DNA of 64,000 nt, from positions 1,178,001 through 1,242,000 of the forward strand of contig JAQPZY010001297.1 of assembly GCA_029931535.1 (NCBI GenBank), in the 5' to 3' direction. Made by a program: the position numbers and the translations under genes. Shown piece by piece: positions 43,291-53,901 of the stretch (position 1 is the stretch's first letter; each line of letters starts with the position of its first letter). The notes beneath the pieces were generated by a model, which did no database searches, had not been told where the DNA came from, and was given only the letters and a program-made list of their open reading frames with translations. Source of the stretch: Margaritifera margaritifera. Taxonomy: Eukaryota; Mollusca; Bivalvia; Unionida; Margaritiferidae.

Positions 43291-44283
43291 AGTAATGTCG
43301 AATGGTATAGGGCATACGGAGAATTAAAATTAGGTTAGTTGAAACTATGTAGCATAATGGGAATTTAACATTAGCCCATATGTTTACCATTAGTCAATAG
43401 GATTAACATGTTATAGCGAAAAGGGGAATTTAACATAGGTGAAACTCTATGGGGCATAAGGAAAATTTAAAATATGCTGCCATGTTGAAAAATATAAGGG
43501 GCTTAATGCAAAATATAATGTTAACTACATTAACTATCCAACACGCCATTTAGAGTGACCAATATTTAGTTATCTACTATCTAATACCTAGTTCTCTACT
43601 ATCCAACACCTAGTTATTTACTATGTAACACCTAGTTATCTACTATCCAAAAACTAGTTATCCACTATCCAACATCCAACATTTAATATCCGAAACACTA
43701 TTCAGTGACCAGTACTTAGTTATCTGCTATCCAAATACATAGTTATTTACTATTATACACCAAGTTATCTATTATCCAACAGCCCACATTTACTGTCCAA
43801 CGCACCATTTGAAGTGACCAGTAGTTAGTTATCTACTATGTAATACATAGTTATCTACTATCCAACACCCCACATTTAGTATCCAATACGCCATTGAGAG
43901 TGACCAACACTGAGTCCTATACTATCCAACACCACACACTATACCAACAACACGCCATTGAAGTTACCAACAACCCTACACTTACTAACCAACGTAAAGG
44001 ATAGGAGTGCTTACGCACACTATACTTACAAAAACACAAACATACTATCACACAAGAAGGGTAGGATGTAAAAGAAGGAGATGAAATCATACACGATCAC
44101 ACACAAGCAAAGGTAAGAGTGCTTGCACACACAAACAATCTTATATACTCTCATACAAGAGGGGTAAGGGTTTAAGTTTTAGTATTTTGCGGAAGACAAA
44201 CACACAAAAACATTTCTTTTTTTTAGCAATGATTGAGTAGTATATCCCTTTTTAAGAGGTTTGGGTGGCCCTGCAAAGGGCTC
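43291..44283. repeat. Left terminal inverted repeat of element B (~0.99 kb)
   Basis: Inverted match to 53,902-54,635: GGGCATA...GAATTTAACAT blocks, ACTATCCAACAC(C)...TAGTTATCTACTAT units, ACACTTACTAACCAACG, and the inner TGATTGA.TAGTAT....GGTGGCC. Longer than its partner because the 'TAGTTATCTACTATCCAACA' units have expanded. Confidence 0.88.
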
Positions 44284-44546
44284 TTGTTTCATGCTTGCAT
44301 TTAGTGGTTGCACCTCCAGGGTCTGGCTCTGCAGGCAGAACATCTCATGCTACATTGATCCCTACTGCGAGGATCGATGGCCACGGAGAGGGAAATGTGA
44401 GAATGTTTAGCCTCACTTTCCAAATCCTCATTCCTCGGGATGAGAGGCTCTTCGTATTGCTGATGCTACCGCTCCTTCCGCCTCATAGGGCTTACTTTAC
44501 AAACGGGGCGTACTTGTGGTGGTGGTGGCTGCAGTAGCTTGTCTCT

Positions 44547-45800
44547 TCATTCTTCTTCCCTCTGTTGCAGCCTCTTTTGTACCTTCATCCATTTTTCGTT
44601 TAGGCGGAGGAAATCGATCTTCCGCATCTCTCTCTCTCTTTCCTGTTCCCTCTTTTTCTCCGTCCAAGCCCTCTTGACCTGTTCTGCTTCCTCCTCTAGA
44701 ACTTCTTTCATCAGTCTCTTTGCTGTTCTGGAGGAGACCAAATCCCTCTTCAGGTGACTCTTGTTCGGGTAGAAACTGAGTGAATATCCTTTCCAACTGA
44801 CTTTGACTTCTTGAATACGACACATTTCCACTTTACTTGTTTTTAGATTGAAGATAATTTCGATATCGTACACGTAGTCTTCTTTCTTGGTAACTCGTAT
44901 TAACTCGGGCAAGTAAAAAGTTCCTTTTAACTAAATTTATAGACAGGGGGGTCACGTCCACGCAGTTGTACTGTGACACGAAACAATTCTATCGTCCAGT
45001 TGGGTAAATAGCCTACTCAAAAGTACATTTTGTTTTTCCAATGCGAATCCAATCTCCGGTGTTTAATACGAATTTGTTTCTGGTCCTCGACGTTCCAAAT
45101 CGATCAAACACTGCCACTTCGTTTTGAGGTGTCACTTCTTCTGGATCACATCCGATGCTTCAATGGTACGACTGATTGTAAGCTTTGACTAAACGCGGTA
45201 ACACGTCGATGTATTTGAGAGTGTGTTGACGTGTAAAATATTTCCACATACGTTCTTTTAAAGTTCTTTGAAAACATTCCACAACACTGGCTAAATATTT
45301 AGGATTTTCAATGGTGAAAAAATGAACGTGTCTTTTTTCAATTCTTTTAAAAAGCTTGGTTAAGAAGGTGTCGACTACTTTGTTTTAAGACAAGTTTTAA
45401 AGCTCGCACTAACTCTGAACTTGTTTAAGAAGTCAAAGAAACTATCCAAGCTAATTTTGAAAATACATCAGTGATACAAAACAAATATTTGTAATCTCGA
45501 TTGTACGAAGCTAAAGGACAGACATCAGCTAAATTAGCTTGCCATTGATGATCGATTTCTGTTACTTTAGTTTGACTTCTGGGAAAATTTCGTCGAATGG
45601 GTTTGTGTAACATGTACGTTGATTGCACTTCTATTCACTGTTATACATCCTGCAGACAGTTTGGTTTTAGCTGTACAATACAATTTATGAATTCGTCCGT
45701 AGCCAGCGGCACGAGCAGGGTTGTAGCAAATGCTGGTTAAAAGTGTATCCATGTTGTTGCTGCTGCTGCTCAATAAGTCACCCACTGTTCGATACTCCTT
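44547..45800 (-). pseudogene. Integrase of element B, catalytic D2 deleted
   Basis: Start region near 45,785 (YNPARAAGYGRIHKLY), core D1 in HQWQANLADV, VVECFQRTLKERM carrying the glutamate, then linker WIRIGKTK and a chromodomain-like YDIEIIF...WKGY near 44,790-44,890. The block with the second aspartate (WQTDKGTEF in element A) is missing near 45,365: the frame jumps from QSSRH to LNQAF. Several stops elsewhere. The C-terminus continues into a Glu/Arg-rich tail not present in element A. Confidence 0.82.
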
Positions 45801-45853
45801 TTAGATTTTTCGTGTAGTATTTTAGATTGCGATGCTTGAGTGTCCGTCGAACG

Positions 45854-45979
45854 CTAGGAGTAGGAGTGATCATCGTTTCTTTGGTCATCCGAATGTTTTA
45901 CTAATCGAGGAGGAAGACACTTTTTTACTTTTGTAGAAGGTCTTTTTGGACGTTGACGATGGTGTGAACTTTGTGACAT
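45854..45979 (-). CDS. Basic pX-precursor-like ORF of element B
   Basis: 41 aa from ATG 45,979 (MSQSSHHRQRPKRPSTKVKK) with CLPPRLVKHSDD, matching the element A ORF at 4162-4380. The hydrophobic peptide and the LVP protein that follow in A are missing; the integrase begins right after. A CAGTATAAAA box is at 46,026-46,037. Confidence 0.45.
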   Translation of the reverse strand: MSQSSHHRQRPKRPSTKVKKCLPPRLVKHSDDQRNDDHSYS

Positions 45980-46025
45980 CTTTGTTCAGAAGGAAAACTG
46001 AAGTGAATCTTATCCAATACATCTT

Positions 46026-46037
46026 CTTTTATACTGG
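46026..46037 (-). promoter_or_regulatory. CAGTATAAAA box, element B
   Basis: Minus strand GAATTCCAGTATAAAAGAAG, at the position corresponding to the box at 4398-4411 in element A, conserved although the genes around it have decayed. Confidence 0.55.
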
Positions 46038-46049
46038 AATTCTTCTACA

Positions 46050-46540
46050 CTGATTGTCGGGATGTTGTACCAGCTTGACTCTAGGTACTACTGGTGTTCT
46101 TAACGAACTAATTCGTGTCAGTTCTTTTTTGGACAAATCCAGTAAACTTTGTAACACGCCTGTTCTGTCTTGTACTTTTATCTTAGTATATGTCACCATT
46201 TTTTCATCAGATGGGGAAACTGTTGTCTAAATTAGGTTTAGCTGCCATCATCGATAACGGACAAGAAGAAGATGAAGGAGAGAATGTTGCAGATTGAGGT
46301 TTTCTTGAGTATGTGCGCGTTCTAGCAGCAGCACCTCTCTTTCTTGAAGGAGTCGTTTTCTTTAGTTTTCTTTTTCTTCTTAGAGTGTTAACTCGCTGTC
46401 CCTCTCTTCTTTTTTTTATGTCTTATAGGTTTTGCTTTTTTTAGCTTCGGCATTAGGATCACATCGTAAACGTGAACGAATAATGACCCCACCCACCCCT
46501 AGAAATCCACTTACACCTGGTTTCAATGAGTTGTTTTTTG
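46050..46540 (-). pseudogene. Lys/Arg-rich core-like protein of element B
   Basis: Frames include GFLGVGGVIIRSRLRCDPNA (46,440-46,510), RKRGAAARTRTYSRKPQ, MMAAKPNL and TGVLQSLLDLSKKELTR (46,090-46,180). Same order as 4401-4944. Broken by stops. Confidence 0.5.
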
Positions 46541-46569
46541 GTTTGAGTATAGATTCTTGGAGCAGATAA

Positions 46570-46720
46570 GTTATGACAAAGCTACTTTATGTTTTTCAGA
46601 AAAATATTTCAGTTGATGCGGAATGTGAATGATGCCTTGTAGTAATTGACGTGCTATCAACGTAAACCATGGTAACACTTCTCTGAGACTAGTTAGTAAA
46701 AAATGTGAACGGACTTTGAT
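46570..46720 (-). pseudogene. Small conserved protein of element B
   Basis: Contains ARQLLQGIIHIPHQLKYFSE and SEKHKVALS, the equivalent of 4989-5213, but frameshifted at the N-terminus and stopped before the end. Confidence 0.5.
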
Positions 46721-46809
46721 TGATTGCATATTGTGCACGAGTCAATTTGGAAGAATATGGAAAGGAAGTCATGTTATATATATATTCACAAACGAAAACG
46801 AGGATGATC

Positions 46810-47480
46810 AGGTGTAAATGACTGGACTTTCTTGTTGACATCAATCGTGAAACAAAATCCGTACGAAATATCAAATAATCGGAAGTGGTGGATTTTACAT
46901 AGGATAGTAAACATGCATGTGGCAGTTGAGTGGCATCGTCATAAGCATAATTCAGCCAATGTGTTCCTAACTGTTTTGCCAAAACTTGTACTAGAGATTT
47001 ATCTCTTGGACTTTTAAACAACACCACAGAATGAGCATTGAGACTGGTGGTGTGATGCACTTTACTTTGTTGAAAAAACATTTGAGTAATGTAAATAATA
47101 CTAGCATTACGATGATGTCCTTTTGTGTAATCCCAAATGTAATTTCTTGTCGTCTCCTAACATGTCATCAAAGTATTTGACCAGAGTCAGGCACGATTCC
47201 ATCGTCTTCGAGGAATTCCTTCTAAGAATGAAATGGACACTCCTTGACTTTCTTGAAGTAACGTGTAAGAGAATTGCCACTCTTTGTAACACCACACGAT
47301 ATGTTGTGGAGGGCGATCAAACAAAAGTGATTTGTATTCGATCACACTTTTGCCAAATTCTGTTTTGCCTGAACCACTGGGTCCAGCAGTGAGCGTCAAT
47401 CACTTTGAGAACAGAGGATGCAGCCACAACCCTCGAGTTGTGTTGGAATTCTGACATTCCATAAATGACGCAAGACATTT
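46810..47480 (-). pseudogene. Packaging ATPase of element B, broken
   Basis: Walker A AGPSGSGKTEFGKSVI (47,350-47,399), WCYKEWQFSYTLLQESQG, a damaged Walker B region (near 47,160, missing residues), then FFQQSKVHHTTSLNAHSVVL and KQLGTHWLNYAYDDATQLPH. It keeps the tryptophan that is a stop in element A, but has frameshifts near 47,080-47,200 and near the N-terminus. Confidence 0.85.
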
Positions 47481-47618
47481 TATAGATTTTATATAGTTAA
47501 TTTTTGATAATGCAAGGAAAAATATTTAGATTTAAAAAATGTAATGTTTTTTCTTTCAGGGTGTAACAAGAAAATATTCACGAATCAAAAAGCAAAGTTC
47601 ATGTTTTCTATCTTTTTA

Positions 47619-47930
47619 TCATGAGTCACACAGAATGTCTTTGGCATAATTAGCGACCTCTTTGTCGAATACAAGACCTTTCCAGTCACGTACATCCTTC
47701 CAATCGTAAATCTGTTTGTGTAACCAATTTGCTTGATACACTCCTTGGTAAACATGAAGAGTCGATAAAGTACGACCAATGTTTTCTTCACACGGGGGTA
47801 CAGAACTCGAATTCCTCACTTTTTCGCAACACTTTTAACAAAATGAGTTTTTCGTGCACATATAAAGGTTTGGTAGTTATGTCTTTGCATGTACTGTTCA
47901 TAATTTTGCCACAAAGAATCTGCCGGGAAA
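47619..47930 (-). CDS. Unknown conserved protein of element B
   Basis: The frame is open with HEKLILLKVLRKVRNSSSVP, PPCEENIGRTLSTLHVYQGV, DWKDVRDWKGLVF and ANYAKDIL before the stop at 47,619. It corresponds to 6212-6640 in element A and lacks that copy's stop. No ATG is obvious at the 5' end; the N-terminal region (GFRFPADSLWQNYEQYMQ) lies in an adjacent frame. Confidence 0.45.
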
Positions 47931-48055
47931 CGAAATCCAAGAAATGTAATCATTAACACTTTCACGACAAGTCACCCCAAATTCAGTGTAATCGTATCGT
48001 CTGTTGGAATAGTTCATTTAACAGTAGCTGGTAAACCACTAAGTCTTGAACGCTG

Positions 48056-48350
48056 TCATTGACTTCCTTCTACGGAATTGGTGTAACACTGATGACAAAA
48101 GTCGTGGTATGGCAAGTCTTGTAAAGTGTTCACAGAAGTCTTATTACGTGTTGGCACAAAAACTTTCTTTCTGACTATACTAGAGCGTTCTTCAACCAGT
48201 CTTTTTATAGCACTCAGATACCAATGGTTAATCATTTCATGGTGCACTGGATGCAATTGTTCTTTGCGTTTTACTTGAATCTGTGCATGCGTTCTCGCAG
48301 CTCTAAAGGTAAATTACGAGTCCTCTCTTCTAAAATATCTACGAGAATCA
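48056..48350 (-). pseudogene. F-box-like protein of element B, frameshifted
   Basis: NLPLELRERM near 48,300, then in another frame INHWYLSAIKRLVEERSS and a longer C-terminus (NTLQDLPYHDFCHQCYTNS) ending at 48,056. Equivalent to 7284-7457 in element A, but single copy and apparently with a longer tail. Confidence 0.45.
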
Positions 48351-48359
48351 AATTCTGGA

Positions 48360-48760
48360 CAGGCCAAGGGAAGGCAGTGACAGCACCGAGACCATCTGGA
48401 ATGTTCAAGGTAAGCTGAATCTTTATACTCTCATTCGTGAAGTTTCACACCACAACTGAAACACTGAACTTTATCTCCTTCTCCCAAAAAGACAATCCTG
48501 CTCTGGCTAAAGTTTTGGGACTGGTCCTTCCCGATATTTAGGCCATTTCCTATTGAACGTCTGGAATCTACTTTCAAAATCACAATAGCGAAACGTGTAT
48601 TCTTCTTTGATTTGTAATTCTCAATGAGCTTGTGTTTTGTCAGTGCGTGGATGACATCCATAGATAGGCACACAAATGGCATCCCTTTCCATATTAGAGC
48701 AGTAAGGTCGTGCTGCATCGTTAATGTCACATGGTACAACATCACTCTTGCTTTTGCAAA
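48360..48760 (-). pseudogene. BIR/IAP-like protein of element B, joined to polB by deletion
   Basis: FVCLSMDVIH-type and CDFESRFQTFNRKW segments, then GEGDKVQCFSCGVKLHE followed by a TGA where element A has tryptophan, then KDSAYLEHSRW...C. The zinc-ligand order is retained across breaks. Its N-terminal Ser/Thr region is gone: the left part (DVVPCDINDAARP) abuts the polB frame near 48,750. Confidence 0.75.
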
Positions 48761-51700
48761 CGATCGTCTTCCTTCGTTCTGTTCGAAGTGTTCCAAGGTG
48801 ATGCCTTCTAGGGATCGGTACCGTTCTTTGAATTCATCTTTGTCTTCTGGAGTGTTATACCAAGAAGGATAGCCGCCAGCTTCTTGCTTCAGTTTCAGAA
48901 ATTAGTTGACGTAGTTTGAAAAAATACCTAACCTCGAGTCGCCGTCCTGTTGGTATTGTTATGTGGTAGGAAAGTGCCCAATTTTGACCATTTTTAACAA
49001 GCGGTATCCACGATCGAGAGCATGAAACAATTTGACTCTCACGCACGTTGATGTCAAAGTGCGTTTTTGGTCCTCGTAACAAAAAGGTTGGTCTTGATTA
49101 CACGTTTCAGCACACGTACGACATAAAAGAAACATCAGTTTTCCGTGACAATGACGAAGTAACACGGGATGGTACAAGTTCGTTTGTGGCAAAACTTTAA
49201 ATTTGATCAAACCTTCGTACTGATGAATATGTTCCACGTTGATGTGTTCTGTCAAAATGTCAGGATAACCGGTGGGGAATCGAGCATATTTACACACCCA
49301 AGGATACAGCGAGCACACATCAATGTATCTGATTTGTTTTCCTTGAGATTTATCAACTTCGTACAGCAAGTGTGTAGTATTGGTCCGTTCTCTATACAAA
49401 CTGTTGTGTGGATTCAAAGGTTCAATGTCCACCACATCGTAATCTTCGACGATGCATCATCATTCTGGAATTGTTTTGAAGCGCCGATGTTCTGTCGTAC
49501 TATTCTTCCATGGTAAACTCTGACAAAACAAAATTGGCAGGTCTCGTTTAGGATAACAAGTAGGGCATCCCTGAAATTCGTACACGATTTTTCGGTTTTC
49601 TCAAATGCAACCATCTATGCACTAAGATCCAATCTTCTTTTCTCCACCGTTTCTAGCAGGTTGTATCCACTTGTCTTGAGTTTCACAGACGTATTGTAAC
49701 CAAACTTTGCTTCAATATCGACGGCTGACAGCTTGAATGGATTGAGGTGGTATGGTGGCTAGTTTGTTCTCGGGCATGAACTTCTTTCGGTACACTAATT
49801 CAAACGCTTTGGCAACGGTAGAAGCTTCTTTCAAGTGATAGATATCTCCGTAATTCATAAATAATTGTCAACATTTTCCACAACAACATCGTAAAATGTC
49901 CACATTGGATCGACAATATTTCAACTTTTCTTCTTGAAAATCAAAAAGTTGTGAAGAGTGGGTTTGGTACCAAACGTAGAAAGCTTCTCGTTGTTCTGTT
50001 CGCAAACTGTCGGGGTCGTAGTAATGACTTTCAAGCGGGAGCACGATGTGTTGATTTGCTTCGGTATTGAAAAATTGTGGAAAATAGCCTTTATACATTT
50101 CTATCGTTCCAAACGTTTTAGGCATTCTACTCAAAGGCATACCAAAATAACTCATGTAATCTTTAAATTGTACTGTTCCCACTTGCACGTAAATGATTTT
50201 GGCACCGTTCATAGTGACTTTTGGAAATGAAATTCGGTTCCTTGTTCTGAATCCTATTTCAAAAGAAATTGTCCATCGTATCCCCAGAAATTACGAGCAA
50301 TGACTGTAGCGTATGGATGACAGTTCTCGCAACAATGTACATCCTCTTTGCTCAAAGTGTCTTCGGTGGGGTCTAAAATCTACAAAATCAGGAAGAGTAC
50401 GGGAGCCACGAAATATCTTTTTACGTCCCCGTTGCAATTTGGACAGTGATGAAATAAAGGTTCCTGAATGCAGACGTTGCAAGCGTGATAAGCCACACGA
50501 AAATTAGGAATGTGAATTCCAGTCTCTTGAGAATATTCAATGCAAAAAATGATAAAATACATACGTTTGTTTTCTTGTTCTGGTCGTTATTTAATAAATC
50601 CTTGATTTCAATGTCACATCACTCAATATGTTTTTTGTACGAAAATGCTGCCCACAAGTGGAAGACACTGTCAATAATTCGCAAGCACTTTTCTGTTGTT
50701 GGAATTGTTTCTTGAGACGCCGCTTGTACCATGCTGGGCTGACAAATGTTCGCTTGCAAGTAGAGCACAGAATCCTTTCTTGTCCTTCAGGAATGCAAGG
50801 TGTGGACGGTAAACAGCCACAACATCTCTCTCCACAATGAATACGGTGCATCCGACTGCTAAATCCTTGGCCACATTTGTCGCAATAGTATTCGTATCCA
50901 AGAAATCCTGTAATACTAGTAATAGCATCGAAATTATCTTGGTGATGATAAACGTGAAAGTATTTTCCGCCTGGAAAATTCGGTACTCGAAACACAAGGT
51001 CTCCACGAACGACTTGAGGGTACACTTTAGACTTATAACGAGGGGCCAGCTCGTTTTGAAGTTTTTGCATTTCAGGAACTCCACACACTATCTCTTTGGA
51101 ACTGCCTAGGAGTTCTGCTTCTCTTCGTTGTTTGCTTCTCTCCGATTTTCTGATTGTGTCCTATAATCGTTTCTATTCCGTTGCATCGTTTATCTCTGCA
51201 TAGGTTCGAGCCACAACCATGGCACGATCTAAACACATATGCTCTTGATGGACGTTCATTCGTTTGGTACTGGGATAATTTTATCGACTAATACAACTTT
51301 GTGTCGTCCGTTGCTGCCTGAAGGACCTTAAGCATGTGTCATATGAAGAGTGGCTTTACCATCGGTCATATCAAACTTATAATTGGATTGTTGGACGTGT
51401 TTAATTTTGTCAAAACTTTTGGTAGAAGTTAATTCTGCAGGTGTACTAAATTCGATCTACACGGAGGATTTCAAAATGTTGGGAGTGATAGATAGTCTTA
51501 AACAATTGTGATAGTTAGCTTGGCACTGTCGTTTCAATTCCTCTAACATTGACTCCAATAAGTCTATGATGAAGACAGCTGCTTTCTCTGCTGGGAGTTG
51601 ATACTTGAACTCTTTAAATTTGACTGTGTAAGTGTAGTCAGTCGTTCTAAATTGTCTGGAGGTCAATTTTGGGTAGCTCGAATGTGAAAATAATTTTCAG

Positions 51701-51917
51701 GGGCTGCCGAACCACTTTCTTTCTTGGCTGCTCTTGAATCTCTCGGTCCACTGGAGGTAGATGGTGTTGATTCAGGATCATCCAAATCCTCTTCAAAATC
51801 GCTAGCGTGAAATTCTACCAACACTTCTCTTGGCGTATGTGGCGGCACAGAACGTCGTGGTCGCTTTGGTTCTATAGTTTCTCCTTTGAAACGTTTGATC
51901 TTTTCATGATGATCCAA
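48750..51917 (-). pseudogene. DNA polymerase B of element B, palm motifs B and C deleted
   Basis: The N-terminus (near 51,917, TTG in place of ATG) has a basic/Ser-rich leader, then YTYTVKFKEFKYQLPAEKAA, SNYKFDMTDGKATLHMTHA, a Cys-rich zinc region (YYCDKCGQGF, CGERCCGCLP, CSTCKRTF), ETGIHIPNF, WGYDGQFLL (Exo II, Asp kept), YCRSNVDIL, and DVCSLYPW (Pol A). After EGRRSFAKA the frame enters the BIR gene, so motif B (NCLWGK) and motif C (DTDS) are lost. More than five frame breaks. Confidence 0.88.
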
Positions 51918-52088
51918 AATTTGATTTGACTAGAGTACACACTCTGTTCCTATATATAGAACACCTATCTAATTAAGAGAATACATTCATTCAGTTTCGA
52001 TCTGTGAAGATAGAAGAGCCACAATAGATAGATCACACGTCTCGTCGGAGATTTACAGAAAGTCATTCGAAATTACACTTCCAACAAG
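51918..52088. promoter_or_regulatory. Divergent promoter region between polB and the zinc-knuckle gene
   Basis: A 171-bp spacer with GTTCCTATATATAGAAC (51,946-51,962), a near-palindromic TATA element that can be read in both directions, between minus-strand polB and the + strand zinc-knuckle ORF. Confidence 0.45.
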
Positions 52089-52358
52089 ATGTCTGACTAC
52101 TTCTCTCGAGATAAATATCAAGATATTTGTTATTTCTATCAAGAAAAAAGGCATTGGGCTACAGAATGTCCATAAAGTCAGAGAGAAAGAACCTCCAAGA
52201 CACGAGAAAAGAAAAAGAATAGTAAAGATTCCTGTTATCAATGTCAAGAAAAAGGACATTGGTCTTCAGAGTGTCGCAAGAAAAAAGAAAACAAGGAAGA
52301 GCGTTCAGAAGCAGACAAAGAACCCATTCCAGTAAAGAAATTGAAAAAGGAAAGATAA
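52089..52358 (+). pseudogene. Two-zinc-knuckle (CCHC) protein, one in-frame stop
   Basis: ATG 52,089. A first, degenerate knuckle (CYFYQEKRHWATEC), an in-frame TAA (52,173), then a basic linker and a perfect C-x2-C-x4-H-x4-C knuckle (CYQCQEKGHWSSEC), a Lys/Glu-rich tail, and a stop at 52,356. Total frame about 90 codons. The two knuckles are clearly duplicated. Gag-type knuckles bind single-stranded nucleic acid. Divergent from polB. Element A has lost this region. Confidence 0.6.
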
Positions 52359-52584
52359 GCAGAAGAAACCATGATAGAAGAACCCATGTCAGTAAAGAAA
52401 TTCAAAAGGCAAGACCGTAAAGAAGAAGAAAAATGGACTTTTGCCATGTGTTTTGCAATTTTATTGTGATTGTTATTCACCAGAATATACCATAAACGAC
52501 TAGTTTGTTATGTCTTGATTTGTTCTTTTTTATAGCATGGACAAGATATTCAAAGACTCACTCACACACTTTATGATGGAGGGA

Positions 52585-52655
52585 TCTTGGTTTTTTGTTT
52601 CATTTGTCAATCCTTTGAGTAGTATCTCTTTCCAAGAGATTTGTGTGACCCTGAA
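52585..52655. repeat. Internal fragment of the TIR inner edge
   Basis: 'CAATCCTTTGAGTAGTATCTCTTTCCAAGAGATTTGTGTGACCCTGAAAGG' is similar to the inner edge of the left TIR (44,228-44,280: TGATTGAGTAGTATATCCCTTTTTAAGAGG...GGTGGCCCTGCAAAGG) in the same orientation. It lies between the zinc-knuckle and coiled-coil genes. Confidence 0.55.
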
Positions 52656-52678
52656 AGGAACCGTTGGGTTTTAAATTT

Positions 52679-53283
52679 TTAAAAATACCTTTTTGGCATC
52701 ACCTGTAATTGTCTTAAACCTTTTCCACGTCTAGATCTTACTCCTGATGTAGTTATAGGAGTGATAGTGGTTGCGGCTGCTGCTGACGTCTTGGTAGCGG
52801 AGATTTTAGGTGTAGGTGTAGATCTGTTTCTCTTAGGTTTCGCCAAAGAAGTTTGATACATTCCTCTCAAGTCTTTTAACTCTGTTAAAATATCATGTAA
52901 CACACTTACCGTTTTGTTTTCACTCTCTTCCTTCTGTTCACTGTTCAAAGTTTCCCTCTCTTCTTCTTGTCGCTTTCTCTTTCCCTCTTCTTTTTGTTGT
53001 TGAACAAATGTTTGTTCTTCTTCTTTTTGAGCTTGCAAAAAAATGTCTAACTCTTCCTTCTGTTTCTTGTTGAAATCATCATAGGCTGGTGATGATGGAG
53101 AAGGAGGCGAAGGAGGTACTACAGAAAAACATTCTTGCGAAGATAAAAATCGCACAATGCCAAGTTGAAGTCAATCTCCTCTGTAAGAACAGTCGCCACT
53201 GCAGCAGCAGTTGTCATACTATCACTACGAGTATAAGAAATTTCCACTGTAGGCGCACCCCAATACAATGTTTCATTTCAGCC
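52679..53283 (-). pseudogene. Coiled-coil protein of element B
   Basis: ATG near 53,283 (MAEMK), a frameshift, then from about 53,155 a long Glu/Lys/Gln coiled coil (KKQKEELDIFLQAQKEEEQT), TVSVLHDILTELKDLRGMYQ, a Ser/Thr/Pro/Ala-rich linker and RSRRGKGLRQLQ. Homologous along its length to 10,960-11,585. Unknown function; likely nuclear or structural. Confidence 0.6.
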
Positions 53284-53328
53284 ATGTGGATTGTACTTTA
53301 GCAATGGTAAATCGCAGAAACGCTTGTG

Positions 53329-53329
<1 letters not shown>

Positions 53330-53378
<49 letters not shown>

Positions 53379-53409
53379 TATAGATATAGATATAGATATA
53401 TATATATAG

Positions 53410-53450
<41 letters not shown>
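53330..53450. repeat. (TA)n, (GATATA)n and (GATA)n microsatellites
   Basis: Starts exactly where element A has the TATATA box of the coiled-coil gene. Antisense ORF is an artefact. Confidence 0.95.
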
Positions 53451-53451
<1 letters not shown>

Positions 53452-53549
53452 GTGCCGTATCCCGCGGATCAGAGTTCGAATCTCCGTAGAGTACGAATTA
53501 AAATTCTCTAACCTGTATGACAATATTATTTATGCGTGCATACGGCACC
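53451..53549. repeat. Small MITE-like insertion with 10-bp inverted ends
   Basis: GGTGCCGTAT at 53,451-53,460 is inverted at 53,540-53,549 (ATACGGCACC); flanking GATA/ATC extend the pairing. The interior includes AGAGTTCGAATCTCC, similar to a tRNA B box. Absent from element A. Confidence 0.55.
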
Positions 53550-53704
53550 CATCTCTATATTCTGATTGGAAGATAGAAAACACGTCGTTTACACGTATTC
53601 TGATTGGTGGAACTTCCCAATCAGTTTCGATCGGCCAGTAGACCATAAAAAGAGGTGCGTTCACCTATCATTATTTCTCAAGACAGAGTCATCACATTTC
53701 AAGA

Positions 53705-53848
53705 CGGCTGTTTGATCCCGACTTACCGGTGTATGTCAAATGATCATGGGCCATTACCAAGATTACAGACACAACTATCTGGAAGAGAAGAGTGTGCATT
53801 GAAAGGCATTGGTATACTAACCGGCAGTGCAGAGAAGAACAGTAAAGC
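53705..53848 (+). pseudogene. Arg-rich small protein relic of element B
   Basis: Counterpart of 11,819-11,986: frame contains SWAITKITDTTIWKRR but the start codon is CGG and a TGA interrupts before SWA. The C-terminal Arg-rich part has diverged. Confidence 0.5.
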
Positions 53849-53901
53849 GGTGTCACCTATGTTAACCATATTTGGTTAACAACACCCAAATGCCCTTATC
53901 A

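Noticed and set aside
53278..53523. Ile/Tyr-rich 81-aa ORF
   Set aside because: Crosses TA/GATA microsatellites only.
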